A DNA stretch of 64,000 bases from the NCBI GenBank assembly GCA_003550325.1, contig QKWP01001653.1:37874-101873 (forward strand). Reading direction: 5' to 3'. The notes beneath the pieces are model-generated. The model searched no databases and had not been told where the DNA came from. It was given only the letters and a program-made list of their open reading frames with translations. The stretch comes from Gigaspora rosea. Its lineage: Eukaryota > Glomeromycota > Glomeromycetes > Diversisporales > Gigasporaceae. Every line of letters begins with the position of its first letter. The first letter of the stretch is position 1. The position numbers and the translations under genes were made by a program. Below are positions 12,205 to 24,105 of this stretch, one piece after another.

Positions 12205-12335
12205 CCGTAAAAGGCATATACAAGACTCCGTATATCAGAACCACCCTCATTTTTTACTAATTAATTTTTTTTTTTACGAATTAATTTTTTTGGTGGAATG
12301 TAAGAGACATGGGTCTTGTATATAACCTTTTACGG
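12205..12335. mobile_element. TA-flanked MITE with CCGTAAAAGG ends
   Basis: A 131-bp element. The TIRs CCGTAAAAGGCATATACAAG and CCGTAAAAGGTTATATACAA (from the right) match over about 24 bp with one indel. TA borders it at 12203-12204 and 12336-12337. This layout is Stowaway-like (Tc1/mariner). Confidence 0.75.
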
Positions 12336-12924
12336 TAATTTCTTAATTCCTTTGCATATTCTTAAAATTTTTGACAAGGTACAAAACTCGTATTATCCTG
12401 AATAAATTAAAATTTATTGTATGTAGTTTACTTATGTATGTAATTATTAAAATACCGGTAGTTCAATTGATACGAATTACTAATTATCAATAAATATTCG
12501 AAGATATAAATTCAGAAATGACGCATAATAAGAATATATAAACTACTTTTTATTGTTACTAACAGATCACCTTAAAATTCAAATTACATTTATTTTACTT
12601 AGATATATTAATTTAATTTTATTGTTTTTTTTTAATTTATTAATATTTATTTAATTGTATTAGATTACACTCGATTCCAATAATTACTTCACAGAAAACT
12701 TAATTCGCAGAGAATTAATTTAAACAAGATTATTTTATAATAGAATAATTTCGCTTCATTTAAGTTTAAACTATCCTTAAATACTACGATAGTTTTTGCT
12801 TCTTGGCACATGATTTCTATTTAAAGCGAACGCGCATTATCAATCTTTTCAAATTAGTGAGACAATCGAATTTATGAATCTTATAATCCATTGTTACATA
12901 GGATTCATTGCCTCCCATTGAAAT

Positions 12925-13034
12925 GAGCAAAAAACTTTATAATTGTTCGCATAACCTGTTGACCCGGGTCATGACCCGGATAAGTATCTGACCCGCCCGA
13001 GTCACTATTTTCTGACCCGGGTCAAAGCTCTATA
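12925..13034 (-). mobile_element. End fragment of a hAT-like element with GACCCGGGTCA repeats
   Basis: About 100 bp match, in reverse orientation, the left end of the 5.0-kb element at 25780-30815. It ends GGGTCAAAGCTCTA, the same TAGAGCTTTGACCC terminus, and carries several GACCCGGGTCA subterminal repeats. Sequence at 11600-11660 (CTAATATAACTGTTTATAGG) resembles the inside of that element's other end, so an old copy may span about 11.6-13.03 kb. Its other terminus was not found. Confidence 0.5.
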
Positions 13035-13359
13035 GTAGATAGTATTTAGTATTATTATAACCTGATGTATTGATTAATAAAGATAAATCTTATAACCTGT
13101 AATTACGTGTGTTAGTTTATTGTTTAACTTTAATCACTTTTGTTCATGATCAAACTAAACTGGCCCAATTTTATCAAGCTCTCCCAACCGATCGTAATAC
13201 CGTATATTCCAACTTATATAAGTTGTCCCCATCCAGTTCGTCCAAGTCTAGTATGCAAAAAAAAAATGTTAATTTTAAACGAAAGAAAAAAACTAAAAAA
13301 AACACGATACTTATTGATCGAAATAAACTATCGAATTCTCAAATCCCTAACTGATCCAA

Positions 13360-15090
13360 GTTCAGAGACAATTCCAAGTCCTATTATAAAAAAAATGGAG
13401 TAAAAATCAATAAACAATACAAAAAAACATTTCTCCATCAATACTTACCAGAATGTGAATGCCTCAGTCTAACGATTCCAAATCCAAAGTCGATACTAAT
13501 TATGATAGAGAGAAAGTAAAATTAATAAAAAAAGAAAAACAAAAAAAAAGAATTATAGTCAATACCTATCCAAGGTTGTGAATAAACAATAGACAGGCCA
13601 ATAGATTCGTGATGTCTAATTAAGTCATTCGACAAAAGACAAATTACTATAAAATTTAAAACAATCTGATTAGTTAATTCTAGATGTTGATATATAAAAA
13701 ACAATTAGTTTAAGACCAATAGATATTAGACTCATTGGGCTAATAGAATTTCCAATAGACAATTAGACAATTATGCAATAATTTTTTTAATTAGACTATG
13801 TCTATTCACATCCCTGCCTACCCAGGCACGATTCCAAGTCCAAAGCCGATTGATTCTACTTACGAAAAGAGTAGAGATAAAGAAAATCAATATATAATAA
13901 AATGAAAAGAAAAAGAAAAAAAACCAACACCTATACTTATCCGATATATCTAGCTCAATTCCGGCTTCTTTACAACTTTTTCTCGTCAAAGTTTCAATTT
14001 AACTCTGATGATAAGGTATTGGTATCACGATTGAGCACTATCCATTTTCAGAGCTACAGGTGAGTTGCTATTCTTTAGCAGATTCTGACTTCTATGAACG
14101 ATTATAAGCTAAAAGTAAATTCTACTTACGAAAAAGAGTAAAGAAATCAATAAATGATAAAACGAAAACAAAAAAAAAAGAAAAAAATTCACTACCAATA
14201 CTTACCCGAACGTATCCAGCTTCAATTTCAACGATTCCAAGTCCAGAGCTGATTCTATTTATAAAGAAGATAACAAGAAAGAAAATCAAAAAAAGACGAA
14301 ACAAAAAAAAAAAAATCTGCCATATTTACCCGAACATAACGAATGTAACCAGCCTCAATTCCAATGATTCCAAGTCGGAGCTGATTCTACTAGCTATTCT
14401 ACTTACAAAGAAGATGGAAAAAAAGCAATTAATAAATGAAAAAAAACATCAATGCTTATCCAAAGTATCAAACATATTCAACTACAATTCCGCAATTCTA
14501 GTATAGAGGCGATTTTACTTACGACAAAGAGTGGAAGAAAAAAAAAAAATAAAAGAAAAAAACAATAACAAAGAGAACATACTTCAACGTACCCAGCAAG
14601 TTCTATCGATTCAGATTAATGAAGCAGCCTAATAAAGAGAGAGGTATCAATCGCAACTTTCAACAAGCGTGATAAGGAAAAAAAATTATGGTACGTATCT
14701 CAATGTGCCCAGCACATCCTTACTTAAAAATTTCATGATTTCCGGCACAACGAAGTACCGGTAATCTATAAGGACAAAAAACAAAAATGTTAGCTCTACT
14801 AACTAGACAAAAAAAGAAATAAAAACAACTGTTATACTACCGTTATCGTTATTGATATTGTTTTTGGCTCAACAAAAAGCCTATCTAAAAAAAAGGAAAT
14901 AAAATTGTAAATTTCAATTGCTAAACAAAGGACAACAGTATCACATACCACAATACCAACAATGATACCAATGCGATGACACCAACGCGACGATACAAAT
15001 CTGAAAGGCGAAGAAAAAAAATTAGAACCGGAAACAAAAAAAACAAAAAACAAATGGAAAAAAAGACAGTACACAAAAAAAAACTTATCT
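13360..15090 (-). repeat. Degenerate array of exon-like repeats with GTAAGT donors (minus strand)
   Basis: Read on the minus strand, several units share the same order: a long pyrimidine-rich run, TAGAATCAGCTCTGGACTTG, then GAATCGTTGAAATTGAAGC, TGGATACGTTCGG and GTAAGTATTGG. Units are recognisable around 13.45, 13.83, 14.23, 14.37, 14.48 and, weakly, 14.6 kb. A second motif, CTTTTTCGTAAGTAGAAT, also repeats. This looks like tandemly duplicated short exons with acceptor tracts and donors, but the units have decayed and no continuous reading frame joins them. It may be a dead duplicated gene or a satellite with splice-like motifs. The A/T tracts account for the short open frames here. Confidence 0.45.
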
Positions 15091-15499
15091 GTTATATATG
15101 ATTGGCTGATCATGTGTTGCCAACTATAAAGGTCGGTTAAAGCAGAGGGAAATTTAGTTAGGGCCCAAAAAAATAAACCCCAAGCCCGTGAAGAAAGCAC
15201 TAAAGCCTTAAATAAATAAATAAATAAGTAAATAAATAAAAACAAAAGAACCGGACTAAGTCGCGATTAAGGCAGTTCGATTTCTTTTTTTTTCCCCTAT
15301 ATAGATATCAGAGATATATAGTATCGTTATACAAATAAAGATCTAACTTGTTATAAAAATCGTCTTTGTTATACAAATGAATATCCGACTTTTCGAAAAA
15401 TTACCAGTTGGCTATACAAATCTAAACATATGACATATCGAAAAATTATATAATAAGTCTATACAAAATCAGATCTCAGTATTATATATATTCTTCGGG

Positions 15500-16380
15500 G
15501 TCCTGATTTAATCACCAAAATATTCATCTTAATGAGATGATTCTAATGAGACCAAAATCATCAACAGGATAATCTGATCATTAAAAATTAGTATAATAGC
15601 TTAGGGCGCTAACATTTATTATCTAATATTCATTTATTATAGATGCTTATTCCCCCACCCCAGATAAGGTCTATAAATAGAATTTTAACCAATCCAATTT
15701 AACTAAGGTAAGATTTTTTTTGACCTCCTATTTCCTAAAATATTACCTAATAAATGTTAGTGCTCTTATCTGCAAATCAAATGGTTTTTTTATATTGTAG
15801 TACTGTAAAAACCCATTAGATTTGTAGATAAGCCATTACACTAATTTTTAACAATCTTGTGATTCTGTGATTGGATTTTAATAATTTTGAGCTCATTAGA
15901 ATCGTCTCATTAAAACGAATATTTTGGTGGTTAAATAGTAGTTAAATTTACCAAAACTGACTAGTGGTTTAAGAGTTATTCACTATTAAAGATATATACA
16001 TAGTAATTCTAAAAACTATATTAAAATCTTACAAAATTTGATTGATAACAGAATTCTGTAATTGGATTTTAGCGATTTTGGGCTTGTTAGAATCATCTTA
16101 TTGAGCTGAACATTTTGGTAGTTAAATCATTCAAAATGGACTAGTAGATCAAAAGTTATTAGCAATTCCTTAAATTGGCCCATATGAAACAACAATTTAA
16201 TTATTAATTGTTTATAGAATACAAATCTTTGGTGTTCTTGTGATCCTGTGATTAGAATTTAATGATTTTGGACTTGTTAGAATCATCTCACTGAGGTGAA
16301 CATTTGGTAGTTAAATATTAAAAATGAACTGTTGGATCAAAAATTATTTAATATTAAAAATTATATATACTATATATACT
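15500..16380 (-). repeat. Palindromic-core repeat element, copy 2 (inverted)
   Basis: Inverted copy of 8870-11460 with units at about 16225-16350, 16040-16165 and 15850-15980 on the minus strand. One opposite-facing unit lies at 15505-15580, so the element folds back around 15.6-15.8 kb. Each unit has the core GAATCRTCTCANTGAGACGA or a decayed form of it. A 162-bp MITE (15604-15765) is inserted near the fold centre. Confidence 0.65.
15604..15765. mobile_element. Harbinger-like MITE, TSD TTA
   Basis: TIRs GGGCGCTAACATTTATTA and (from the right) GAGCACTAACATTTATTA. TTA lies on both sides (15601-15603 and 15766-15768). TTA/TAA duplications and G-rich ends fit PIF/Harbinger MITEs. Confidence 0.75.
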
Positions 16381-16402
16381 AGGAAAATAGGATCCATTCA
16401 AA

Positions 16403-16591
16403 GTCCGAAGGACAAATATAAAATCGAATTGTTTTTTATGTTACACCTAATCTAGCCAATAAGCGTCAGCTTTCTATTGTTTTGATTGTTTTTATTTTAT
16501 GTTACACCTGATCTATCCAATCAGAATCTAGAATTTGTTAACACACAGATATCAGGTACTCTATTGCTCCGTCTGTAATATCCTTCGGACA
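16403..16591. mobile_element. MITE with GTCCGAAGGA ends, copy 2
   Basis: Inverted copy of 1190-1358. It starts AAAGTCCGAAGGACAAATAT and ends at ATATCCTTCGGACAAT, with internal TTATGTTACACCTGATCT blocks in common. Sequence from 16.6 to 17.15 kb holds no recognisable gene. Confidence 0.55.
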
Positions 16592-17150
16592 ATAATATTA
16601 TATATTTGTCCGGAGCGAAGTGAAGGATTTATATTTTTATATACTTTGATGACTGAAATTACGATTTTGATGCATTTATAATAGAAATATCAAACCCGTA
16701 GTTTCAGCATTTTCTGTCTGTAACGGCCTTGAAAAATGTGATCTGCGATATATATATTACCAGATGTTTCAGGGCTTACTGAACGCTTGCATTATGAGCT
16801 ACGGACTTATACTGGTTTCCGGTTCCTAGTTATATAGATTTTTAACATTTATCACTAGTGTGATTTATCACTACCACCTTTAGACCAATCATTTTGTTTG
16901 TTTTGATTTTACATTAATTAAAACAAAACAAATAGTGCTCGCATTACGATTAGGGTTAGGGTTTGGCAAGGCACAAGTTAAAAGGCCCTTCTAACTCAAA
17001 ATTTCACAAGGAATTTTTTTTGTCAAAAAAAGTATAGTTTCTTAATCAAAATTTTAAGTTAGAAGCTATTTTTTAAAAAAAGTTTGTTTTGCTTCAATTT
17101 CATGTTATACCTAATCCTGTATTCCGATTGGTCGATTGGGTGTGGCGATA

Positions 17151-17640
17151 CGCGTACATCTATTTACCCATCAGGATATTAGATGAATATCCAATGATCT
17201 ACCCTACTCAGCCAATTAAAAATCACAAGTAATTTCGTTATATAGATTAGTGTTTCGATTCTATTTTGAAAAGGCTATCCGGAATTAAATTCGGATTGCT
17301 TTAATAGATTCGATTATAATTTGAATTTTTAATTTGAATTAGTAATTCGAATTAATTCAAATTCAATTATAAAAATAATTTGGATTTATTCAAATTGGAA
17401 CCAGTTTTAAATTGCCATAATAATAATAAAAAAAAAAAGATAAAAAAATTATTAAGCCTGTTTGATGCATAATCTGCCATATACCATAAATATATATAGG
17501 ATAAAGTATAAAAAAAAACTTAAAAAAAAAACTACCCATTTTACACTATTTTATTTGACGTTTCTGTTTATTTGACGTTTCCGTTTATTCGACGTTTCCA
17601 CTTTATTTAACGTTTCCGCTTAATTCAATGTTAGAGATTG
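17151..17640 (+). repeat. Left TIR of the Mutator-like element
   Basis: Mirror of 22000-22611. It contains CAGCCAATTAAAAATCACAA, CTATCCGGAATTAAATTCGG, a TTTGAATTAGTAATTCGAAT stretch, then several GACGTTTCC-type tandem repeats towards the inside. It is uninterrupted at the position where the right TIR carries a MITE. Confidence 0.8.
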
Positions 17641-18072
17641 TTTTTATTTTATTTATTTTTTTCTTTTATTAACTAGTCTATTATATGTATGCAGATATAA
17701 TCCTAATAGCGATGAAATTTAACTTTAAAAAAAATTGCATACGAATTTAGTTGTATATACATATTTGCTTTTGCAATTGTACTATTCACTATTAATTTAA
17801 TAATTTTATTAGTTTGGTATGTTTAAAGTGCTAAAAATATATCGCATAAAATTTTTAATTTTATTATTTAATAGGACAATTAATAGAACAGTTCTTAAGA
17901 TGCAAGATGAAAGATGAAAATTTTTTGCTTTCATAAACAAATATAATATCTTATACTCTTATACTACATAATCATATTATATGGTGATATTGCGATTAGA
18001 TTAGTTAGTTGTAGTGGTTCTAAACTAAGAAGGGCAATCATAAATTTTTTTTTTTTTTAAATACTTTACTAA

Positions 18073-20220
18073 TTATTTTCGTTGTGTTTCAATAGAATAA
18101 TTGGTTCCGCTTAACTCAGAGCCAGGGATAGGACAATTATCATATAATGCTATTTTGGTTTTTTTTTTTATACCTGAACTCACAATTGCCTCTAAATCAG
18201 CACTAGTCATTTGATTTCTGTCTGTCTGATCATGTCGGTCCCAAACTTTCGAATTGCACTTACCCAATCCTCAAAAGAAACATTATCAGCGACATTTGTA
18301 GGATCAAATTCCTCTACTTGTTAGAAGGATGATATTTCAGGTGCTGGTGCAGAGTAGAATTTTTGGCATACAGCAAATATATACTTGCATGCAATTCCAC
18401 GAAGCTTAAAGTCCAAACATGTGCATTCTAAATGCACAGGTTTTATGTTGATGTTTTCTTGTATATCATCCTTAATATTAATCTCATAATTATCATCATT
18501 ATTTGTAGATGACTTTACAAGATAACATTGTCTACCAGGCATCACAAAACTTTCTAAGTTTAACTCTGCAAGTTCTCGACGTCATTGTTCTTTTTGGCAA
18601 GGCTTCATCCTTCCAATCATCAAATTAACAGCTTTACACTCAAATTCTGCATTTGCTAGAGCAGCTCGTAAAATCCAAATTAAAGTGTCAATTCGATGAT
18701 TTTGTTTGGTACTTAGATATGTATATTTAAGTTTTTTGTGCTATGCTTCAACAAAATTAGTAGTATTCATTTCTTGATGCTCATATAATCTATAGGCATC
18801 AACCCACTTTTCATAATTTTTATAATATTCATTTTTTATATATTCCATCCACACTGATTCACCTAATTCAACCCAACGAGAAAATATTTATTAAATTTTT
18901 GTTGTACTTGCAAGGCATCATAAAATCACATAATAGCACTAAGCTCTTCTAAAGCAGCTTTTTGCACTACTTGCTTCTTTGTTTGTTTATGTGTTCTATC
19001 ATTACATGCTTTGAAATAGTTACCATCAGCTTTAATTTTACTCTTATTTTTTTGCCAGGCATGTTTTACATGCCATTGACAAAGCAAAATTTTTCCATTA
19101 GGAAGAACCTGACTTATAGCATTTTGCTGTGCATTATCACAGTCTGTTAAAAAGGTATGAGGCATCCAATTTGCATTCTGATTTTTTATACTTGTGAGCC
19201 AAAAAATTAATGTTTCAGTTGCTTTTTTTTCTGAAATTAGATGCGCTGCAGGAACACCTTGCCCACCAACATCATCTCATATGATTATGGTAAAAAGATT
19301 TGTTTTATGTGCTGTTGTGCTATGTGCTCCATCTAAACACACAGTTTGAGCACTTTTATTTTTTAATATTTTCTTTTGAAATTTTGTTTGGAACCCATAT
19401 AGATAACCTAAATCTGAACCCAAGTTAAATTGCTACAGGTATGTGATCCGTCTTCTTGAGACAATGCAATCCATTTATTGACGAATATATTTCACCATAA
19501 CCTTGATCCTTATTACCTAAAAAGATTATGCCTTTCATTTCTTCATGAACTATATTATATACATCAATATAGGACAAATATGCGTCTCGTCTTTGAATTA
19601 AAGACAAAGAGCTTAAGTTATCATTATTACATAATCTGTTAACACGTTGGTGGAACATTGATACAATTTGTGCAGGTTTTAACCCATCTTTGGCTCTTTC
19701 TTTGATCCATTCTCTTGCTTGTTGAGATAAGCGAATATTTTTTAGATTTTCATCAGTTCCAGGAGAATGCCCGTTATGAAGAATGTAATGCTCAATACGA
19801 ACAGAATTACCCTTCTCATTACGACGTTTCAACACTTTTAAGTAGGATTTACATCCTACCTTTTTAGAAGGTTTTTGAATTGGACGACGGCCTGCTAAAG
19901 ATGCTATAGTTTGATCAAGTTTAGATTTAGCTCTTAGTTTTCCAGCACAATGACACAGATAAGTATCATTTAGCTCATAATCTTGATTATCTCGTCTAAG
20001 TTGCCAAATATAATGGGCTCTTGAAATGTTAGGAAGGTCATTTTTGATCTATTCCTCATAATTACTCAAATCAAGATGAGTATATATTTTAATGCAGTTA
20101 TTTTGGTCACTTTCATTTTCACAATTAATTGTATTTTATACTTGATTTCATTTTTAGGATCATTTTCATTTTTATAATCGATTTCATCGATTATCTATGT
20201 GGTCATATTCACCAGACATG
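18073..20220 (-). pseudogene. Broken MULE transposase with SWIM-type zinc finger
   Basis: Several minus-strand reading blocks together make one transposase interrupted by stops and frameshifts. The start is probably MSGEYDH at 20220. An N-terminal zinc-binding-like region (CHCAGK, then CKSYLKV and HNGHSPG) lies at about 19.95-19.75 kb. The catalytic region shows VCLDGAHST (first Asp, about 19.34 kb) and TDCDNAQQNAI followed by LCQWHVKHAW (second Asp plus the family's C-x2-H signature, about 19.15-19.06 kb). Near 18.43-18.37 kb is ECTCLDFKLRGIACKYIFAV, a SWIM finger (CxC...CxH) in which the final His is Tyr. The C-terminus ends at 18073. The in-frame TGA after TIII, the lost SWIM ligand and the broken frames show that it is dead. 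It sits between matched TIRs, so it is the element's own transposase. Confidence 0.85.
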
Positions 20221-21035
20221 GTATTAAATTTTTTTTTTTTAAATAGAATTAATTTTAATAGATACGAAATTACAAAAAAACTTAGGCTAATGATAATTAA
20301 TTTTAGTGTATAAGGAATTACAAAGAACTTAGGTGAATAATAATATGAAGGGTCCATCACAATCGCCTCTTTTATAAGTTTTGGATATTATAAGTAAAAA
20401 ACTATTTACACTAAATATTTGAGGGCATTAGCATTCAATAGGAGTATTTTCAAGTTATTTTTTTAATTTTTATCCTTTTTATTCTCACGAATTTGGCATG
20501 CATTTACAATATTCATAGGCTTAGAATTAGTCAATATATACGTTTTGTCAAGGTTCATATTTAATGTACAAAAATGTATAATGAATGTAAATTTATAATA
20601 GAAATATTATCTATAAAATAAATAAAAAAAATATTAGTTTCGCAAAAAAAATATAAAAGAATTAAATAAATTATAAAAATAGATTAATTATATTATATAT
20701 ATTAAATAACAATAAGCAGAATTTATTAATTTTAAATGCATGATACCAATCTTAACAATGCTCTTCATGATGTTAATTTAATAAATTATTTAATAAATTA
20801 TTTATATATTGTTAACTGCATATCACATATTACATACTGCATTACTTTGAATTTTCAATTGCATTATGATATTCGATTTAGAAGCACTAAATGCATAAAT
20901 TTTATTTTTTTGGAAAAGTTCTAGATAGCATCACAAATTATAAATGATGCTACAAATCAGAATAAGTTTATTGTTCAAAACGATACAAAATACATAACAT
21001 CATGAATAAAAAATAATACCTAGGATTATTAGATT

Positions 21036-21277
21036 TAGGGTTCCTCAAATTCAAATCAAATCAAATATTGGGTCAATTTGAATTTGATTTGATTCAAATA
21101 TTTGAATTTGAATTTGATTTGAATTTGAATTTTGAATAGTAATTTTCAAATATTTGTCAAATCAAATCAAATTTGGCCAGATTTGAATTTGATCAAATCA
21201 AATATAATCAAATTTGAATTTGAATTTGATCAAATATTTGATTCAAATATTTGAAGATCAAATCAAATTGAACCCTA
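21036..21277. mobile_element. hAT-type MITE, TSD ATTAGATT
   Basis: A 242-bp element starting TAGGGTTCCTCAAATTCAAA and ending TTGAACCCTA. The exact 8-bp duplication ATTAGATT lies at 21028-21035 and 21278-21285. The interior is almost wholly made of TTTGAATTTGATTTGAATTT repeats and their complements. It is inserted between the transposase and the right TIR of the Mutator element. Confidence 0.85.
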
Positions 21278-21999
21278 ATTAGATTTTTACTTTTATTTGT
21301 AAATCGTATGTATAATTAAAAGAACTAATATTTTAATCAAAATTTTATTTAAATACTATAATATCATTGGATAAATGCAGAATATAAACAATGAAACAAT
21401 ATACTTTGATTCAATTAAAATAAATTTCACATAACTAGCAAACTTCAAGAATTAGTTCATATAAGTATTGCCAAGATAAAATGTAATTTAGAACTTTAGG
21501 TCTTTTATTACTTCCTTATCAAGTGTAATTATTGTGAAGAAGACTGTTTTGCTTTAGTTAACTAGTTAAAAAGTCATTGATTAAAGTGTAAAAACTTCTA
21601 AGAATTAACAGTTTGTAAAAAATAAAAAAAGTTTTATCGAAGTTGATCAAGCAGATTTCGAGTTATCTTTTATCAAAGCTTGATTGCATATTTTTTTGAT
21701 GGTTTAATTTGCTTAATTTTAACCAAATATATTTTCATATCTACTCGACCAAATTTGATAAAATTTTTTATTTTAATTTTACAAATACGTTAACGAATTA
21801 AATTGTGTAAATATAAAAAACTTCTTAAAAATCGAATCACTTTAATGCTATCTAATTATTTTCAAATTGCAAAATTCCAAATAGATATTGAATAATGTGT
21901 TTTCAATTGAATTCCGCGAATTGTATTGTGAAATTTAACAAGTGTGAAAAAATAGTGTAAATGGTTTTTTTTTATAACTTCAAAAATTCATAAAAACCA

Positions 22000-22611
22000 T
22001 CGTCAAATAAAGTGAAAATATCGAATAAAATGAAAACGTGAAATAAAGTAGAAACACAATAAAGCAAAAACGTCGAATAAAAATAGTATAAAACAGTTTT
22101 TTTTTTTTTAAGTTGTTTTTTACACTTTATACTATATATATTTATGGTATACGGCAGATTATGCATCAAACGAGCTTAATAATTTTTTTATCTTTTTTTT
22201 TTTTTTTTTATTATGGCAATTTAAAACCGGTTCCAATCTGAATAAATCCGGATTATTTCTATAATTGAATTTGAATTAATTCGAATTACTAAGGGCACTG
22301 CCAGGAATCAGCTGATTTGATTTTGGCCAAAATTTTGACCCCCTATTTTAGTCAGGTCTTCATATTAAATTTCCAGTTTTTTAGCCCCCCTAGGAAATCA
22401 GCTGATTTCTGGCCCTCCCCTAATTCAAATTAAAAATTCGAATTATAATTGAATTTTTTGAAGCAAACCGAATTCAATTCCGGATAGCCTTTTCAAAATA
22501 GGATCAAAGCACTAATCTACATAACGAAATTACCTGTGATTTTTAATTGGCTGAGTAGAGTAGATCATTTGATATTCATCTAATGTCCTGATGAGTAAAT
22601 AGATGTACGCG
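22000..22611 (-). repeat. Right TIR of the Mutator-like element
   Basis: Mirror of 17151-17640, 131 bp longer because of the MITE plus duplicated TAA at 22293-22423. Landmarks in mirror order are GCATAATCTGCC, ACCGGTTCCAATC, CCGGATAGCCTTTTCAAAAT, TAACGAAATTACCTGTGATT and the terminal GATGTACGCG. Confidence 0.8.
22293..22420. mobile_element. Harbinger-like MITE (AATCAGSTGATT family), TSD TAA, copy 1
   Basis: A 128-bp element with TIRs GGGCACTGCCAGGAATCAGC and (from the right) GGGGAGGGCCAGAAATCAGC, both running into the palindrome AAATCAGCTGATTT. TAA lies on both sides (22290-22292 and 22421-22423). The other TIR of the host Mutator element reads GAATTAGTAATTCGAATT here with one TAA, which is the empty site. 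Related copies are at 33438-33587 and 43657-43807. Confidence 0.9.
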
Positions 22612-23390
22612 TGGCAATACATCACACTGGCATTAAATAATAACTCTCATTTATATATATTATATAAGATAAAAAGGGGTAGTTTGGCGAAGAAGAGTAA
22701 TTTGACGAATATGTCTAATGATCAGAGTCAAATAATTTTTATACTTTTGATTTTCTCGATGAGACGAAATGAATAATACAAAGCTTACCAATCCTGTTCA
22801 TTGGATCACAAGATATCATCAATTATTTACCAAGTTTACACTTTGTTAAAATTCCCCTTAACAGTAATATGATATGTCACATATAAAATTTTTGTATATA
22901 AAATTGAGTAAATTTATTTATTGCCCCATGCGATGTGCCATATGTCGCTCTCCCAATCAAATTTCAAGATCAGGTGTAACATTACATGATCAAAAAATTC
23001 AAAACAAACGTTTGTTTTGTCAAAAATCGTCTATAATCTAAAATTAAGTATATGAAACTACTATTAGGATTCTAACAAAAGATTTTCTTGCAAAATTTTA
23101 CTATAAAAACACCCTCTAACCCATACATACAATCTATACCTCACCCTAACCCTATCCAATGAAAAAACAGGTTATTTTAATTGTTTTGATTTTACGGTAC
23201 ATCTAATTTTATAATCTACGGCAGGTGCGACAATATCACACGTGCGATGTATAAATTATTTTTATAAAATTATATACTAGTAAAAAAACATATAAAATTA
23301 CTATAAACTTGTTAGCCAAGATTAGTTTCAACCTACATATTAATTTAAAATTAAATTTTGCGATTATATAGAGCAAAAGAAGGAGAATAA

Positions 23391-24105
23391 ACTTACCTTT
23401 TTTGCCAAGTTACTGTTCTGCTATTTTGGCACAAAACGAAAATGTAACTTCGCTAAAAACAAATATTTAACGATTTTAAGATGACGAATATATATAAAAT
23501 CATGCTATGAACAACTTTACTTAGGCGACCGAAATAAGTTACCTTGTAAGAAAAATAGGTTACCTATGTACTAAAGTGAAATTTTTTGAGTTTTAAATAT
23601 AAAACCCCTTTTTTTATCAAGATAACCTACTTTGGGCGCTTAAGCAAAGTTGTTCAGCATGCAATTTTACTTGTGTTTAAAGTCAAATTGCGTTTTTCAG
23701 CCATTTACTAGGGTCGAAGTTAGAAAAAAATTTTTTCTAATTTAGAAAAAATTTTTTTCTAACTTTGATCCCATTTTTTACCTAGTAAATGGCTAAAAAA
23801 ACGCATTTTGATTTTAAATATAAGTAAAATTGCATGCTGAACAACTTTGTTTAAGAGCCCAAAGTAGGTTATCTTGATAAAAAAGAGGTATTATATTTAA
23901 AACTCAAAAAATTTCACTTTAGTACATAGGTAACCCGTATTTCCTACAAGGTAATCTACTTCGTTCGTCTAAGTAAAGTTGTTCAGAGCATGATTTTATA
24001 TATACTTATTATCTTAAAATTGTTAAATATTTGTTTTTGGTGAAGTTACATTTCGTTTTGTGCCAAAATGGCAGAATATCAGTAACTTAGCAGAAAAAGT
24101 AAGTT
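23391..24105. mobile_element. Foldback element of about 0.7 kb with arms of about 350 bp
   Basis: One almost continuous palindrome. The ends are TTACCTTTTTTGCCAAGTTACTG and a mirrored TTACTTTTTCTGCTAAGTTACTG. Inner blocks GAACAACTTTACTTAG, CAAGATAACCTACTTTGGGC and GCCATTTACTAGG all appear in both arms. The centre near 23745 is TTTAGAAAAAATTTTTTTCTAA-like. It abuts the surviving 3' part of the LINE at 24106 and may have truncated it. No TSD was resolved. Confidence 0.7.

Larger units (their letters stand above)
17151..22611 (-). mobile_element. Mutator-like (MULE) DNA transposon, about 5.5 kb
   Basis: Long TIRs of about 0.5 kb start CGCGTACATCTATTTAC on the left and run in mirror image to GATGTACGCG on the right. 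A 9-bp duplication flanks it: TGGCGATAC (17143-17151) and TGGCAATAC (22612-22620), one mismatch, sharing the boundary base. Between the TIRs lies a broken MULE-type transposase on the minus strand. Nine-base duplications, long TIRs and this transposase are the standard Mutator combination. Two later MITEs sit inside (21036-21277 and 22293-22420). It is probably immobile by itself. Confidence 0.85.

Noticed and set aside
16940..16980. Telomere-like TTAGGGTTAGGG
   Set aside because: Only two repeats, internal to ordinary AT-rich sequence. Similar short runs occur at 28.4-28.6 kb without any array.
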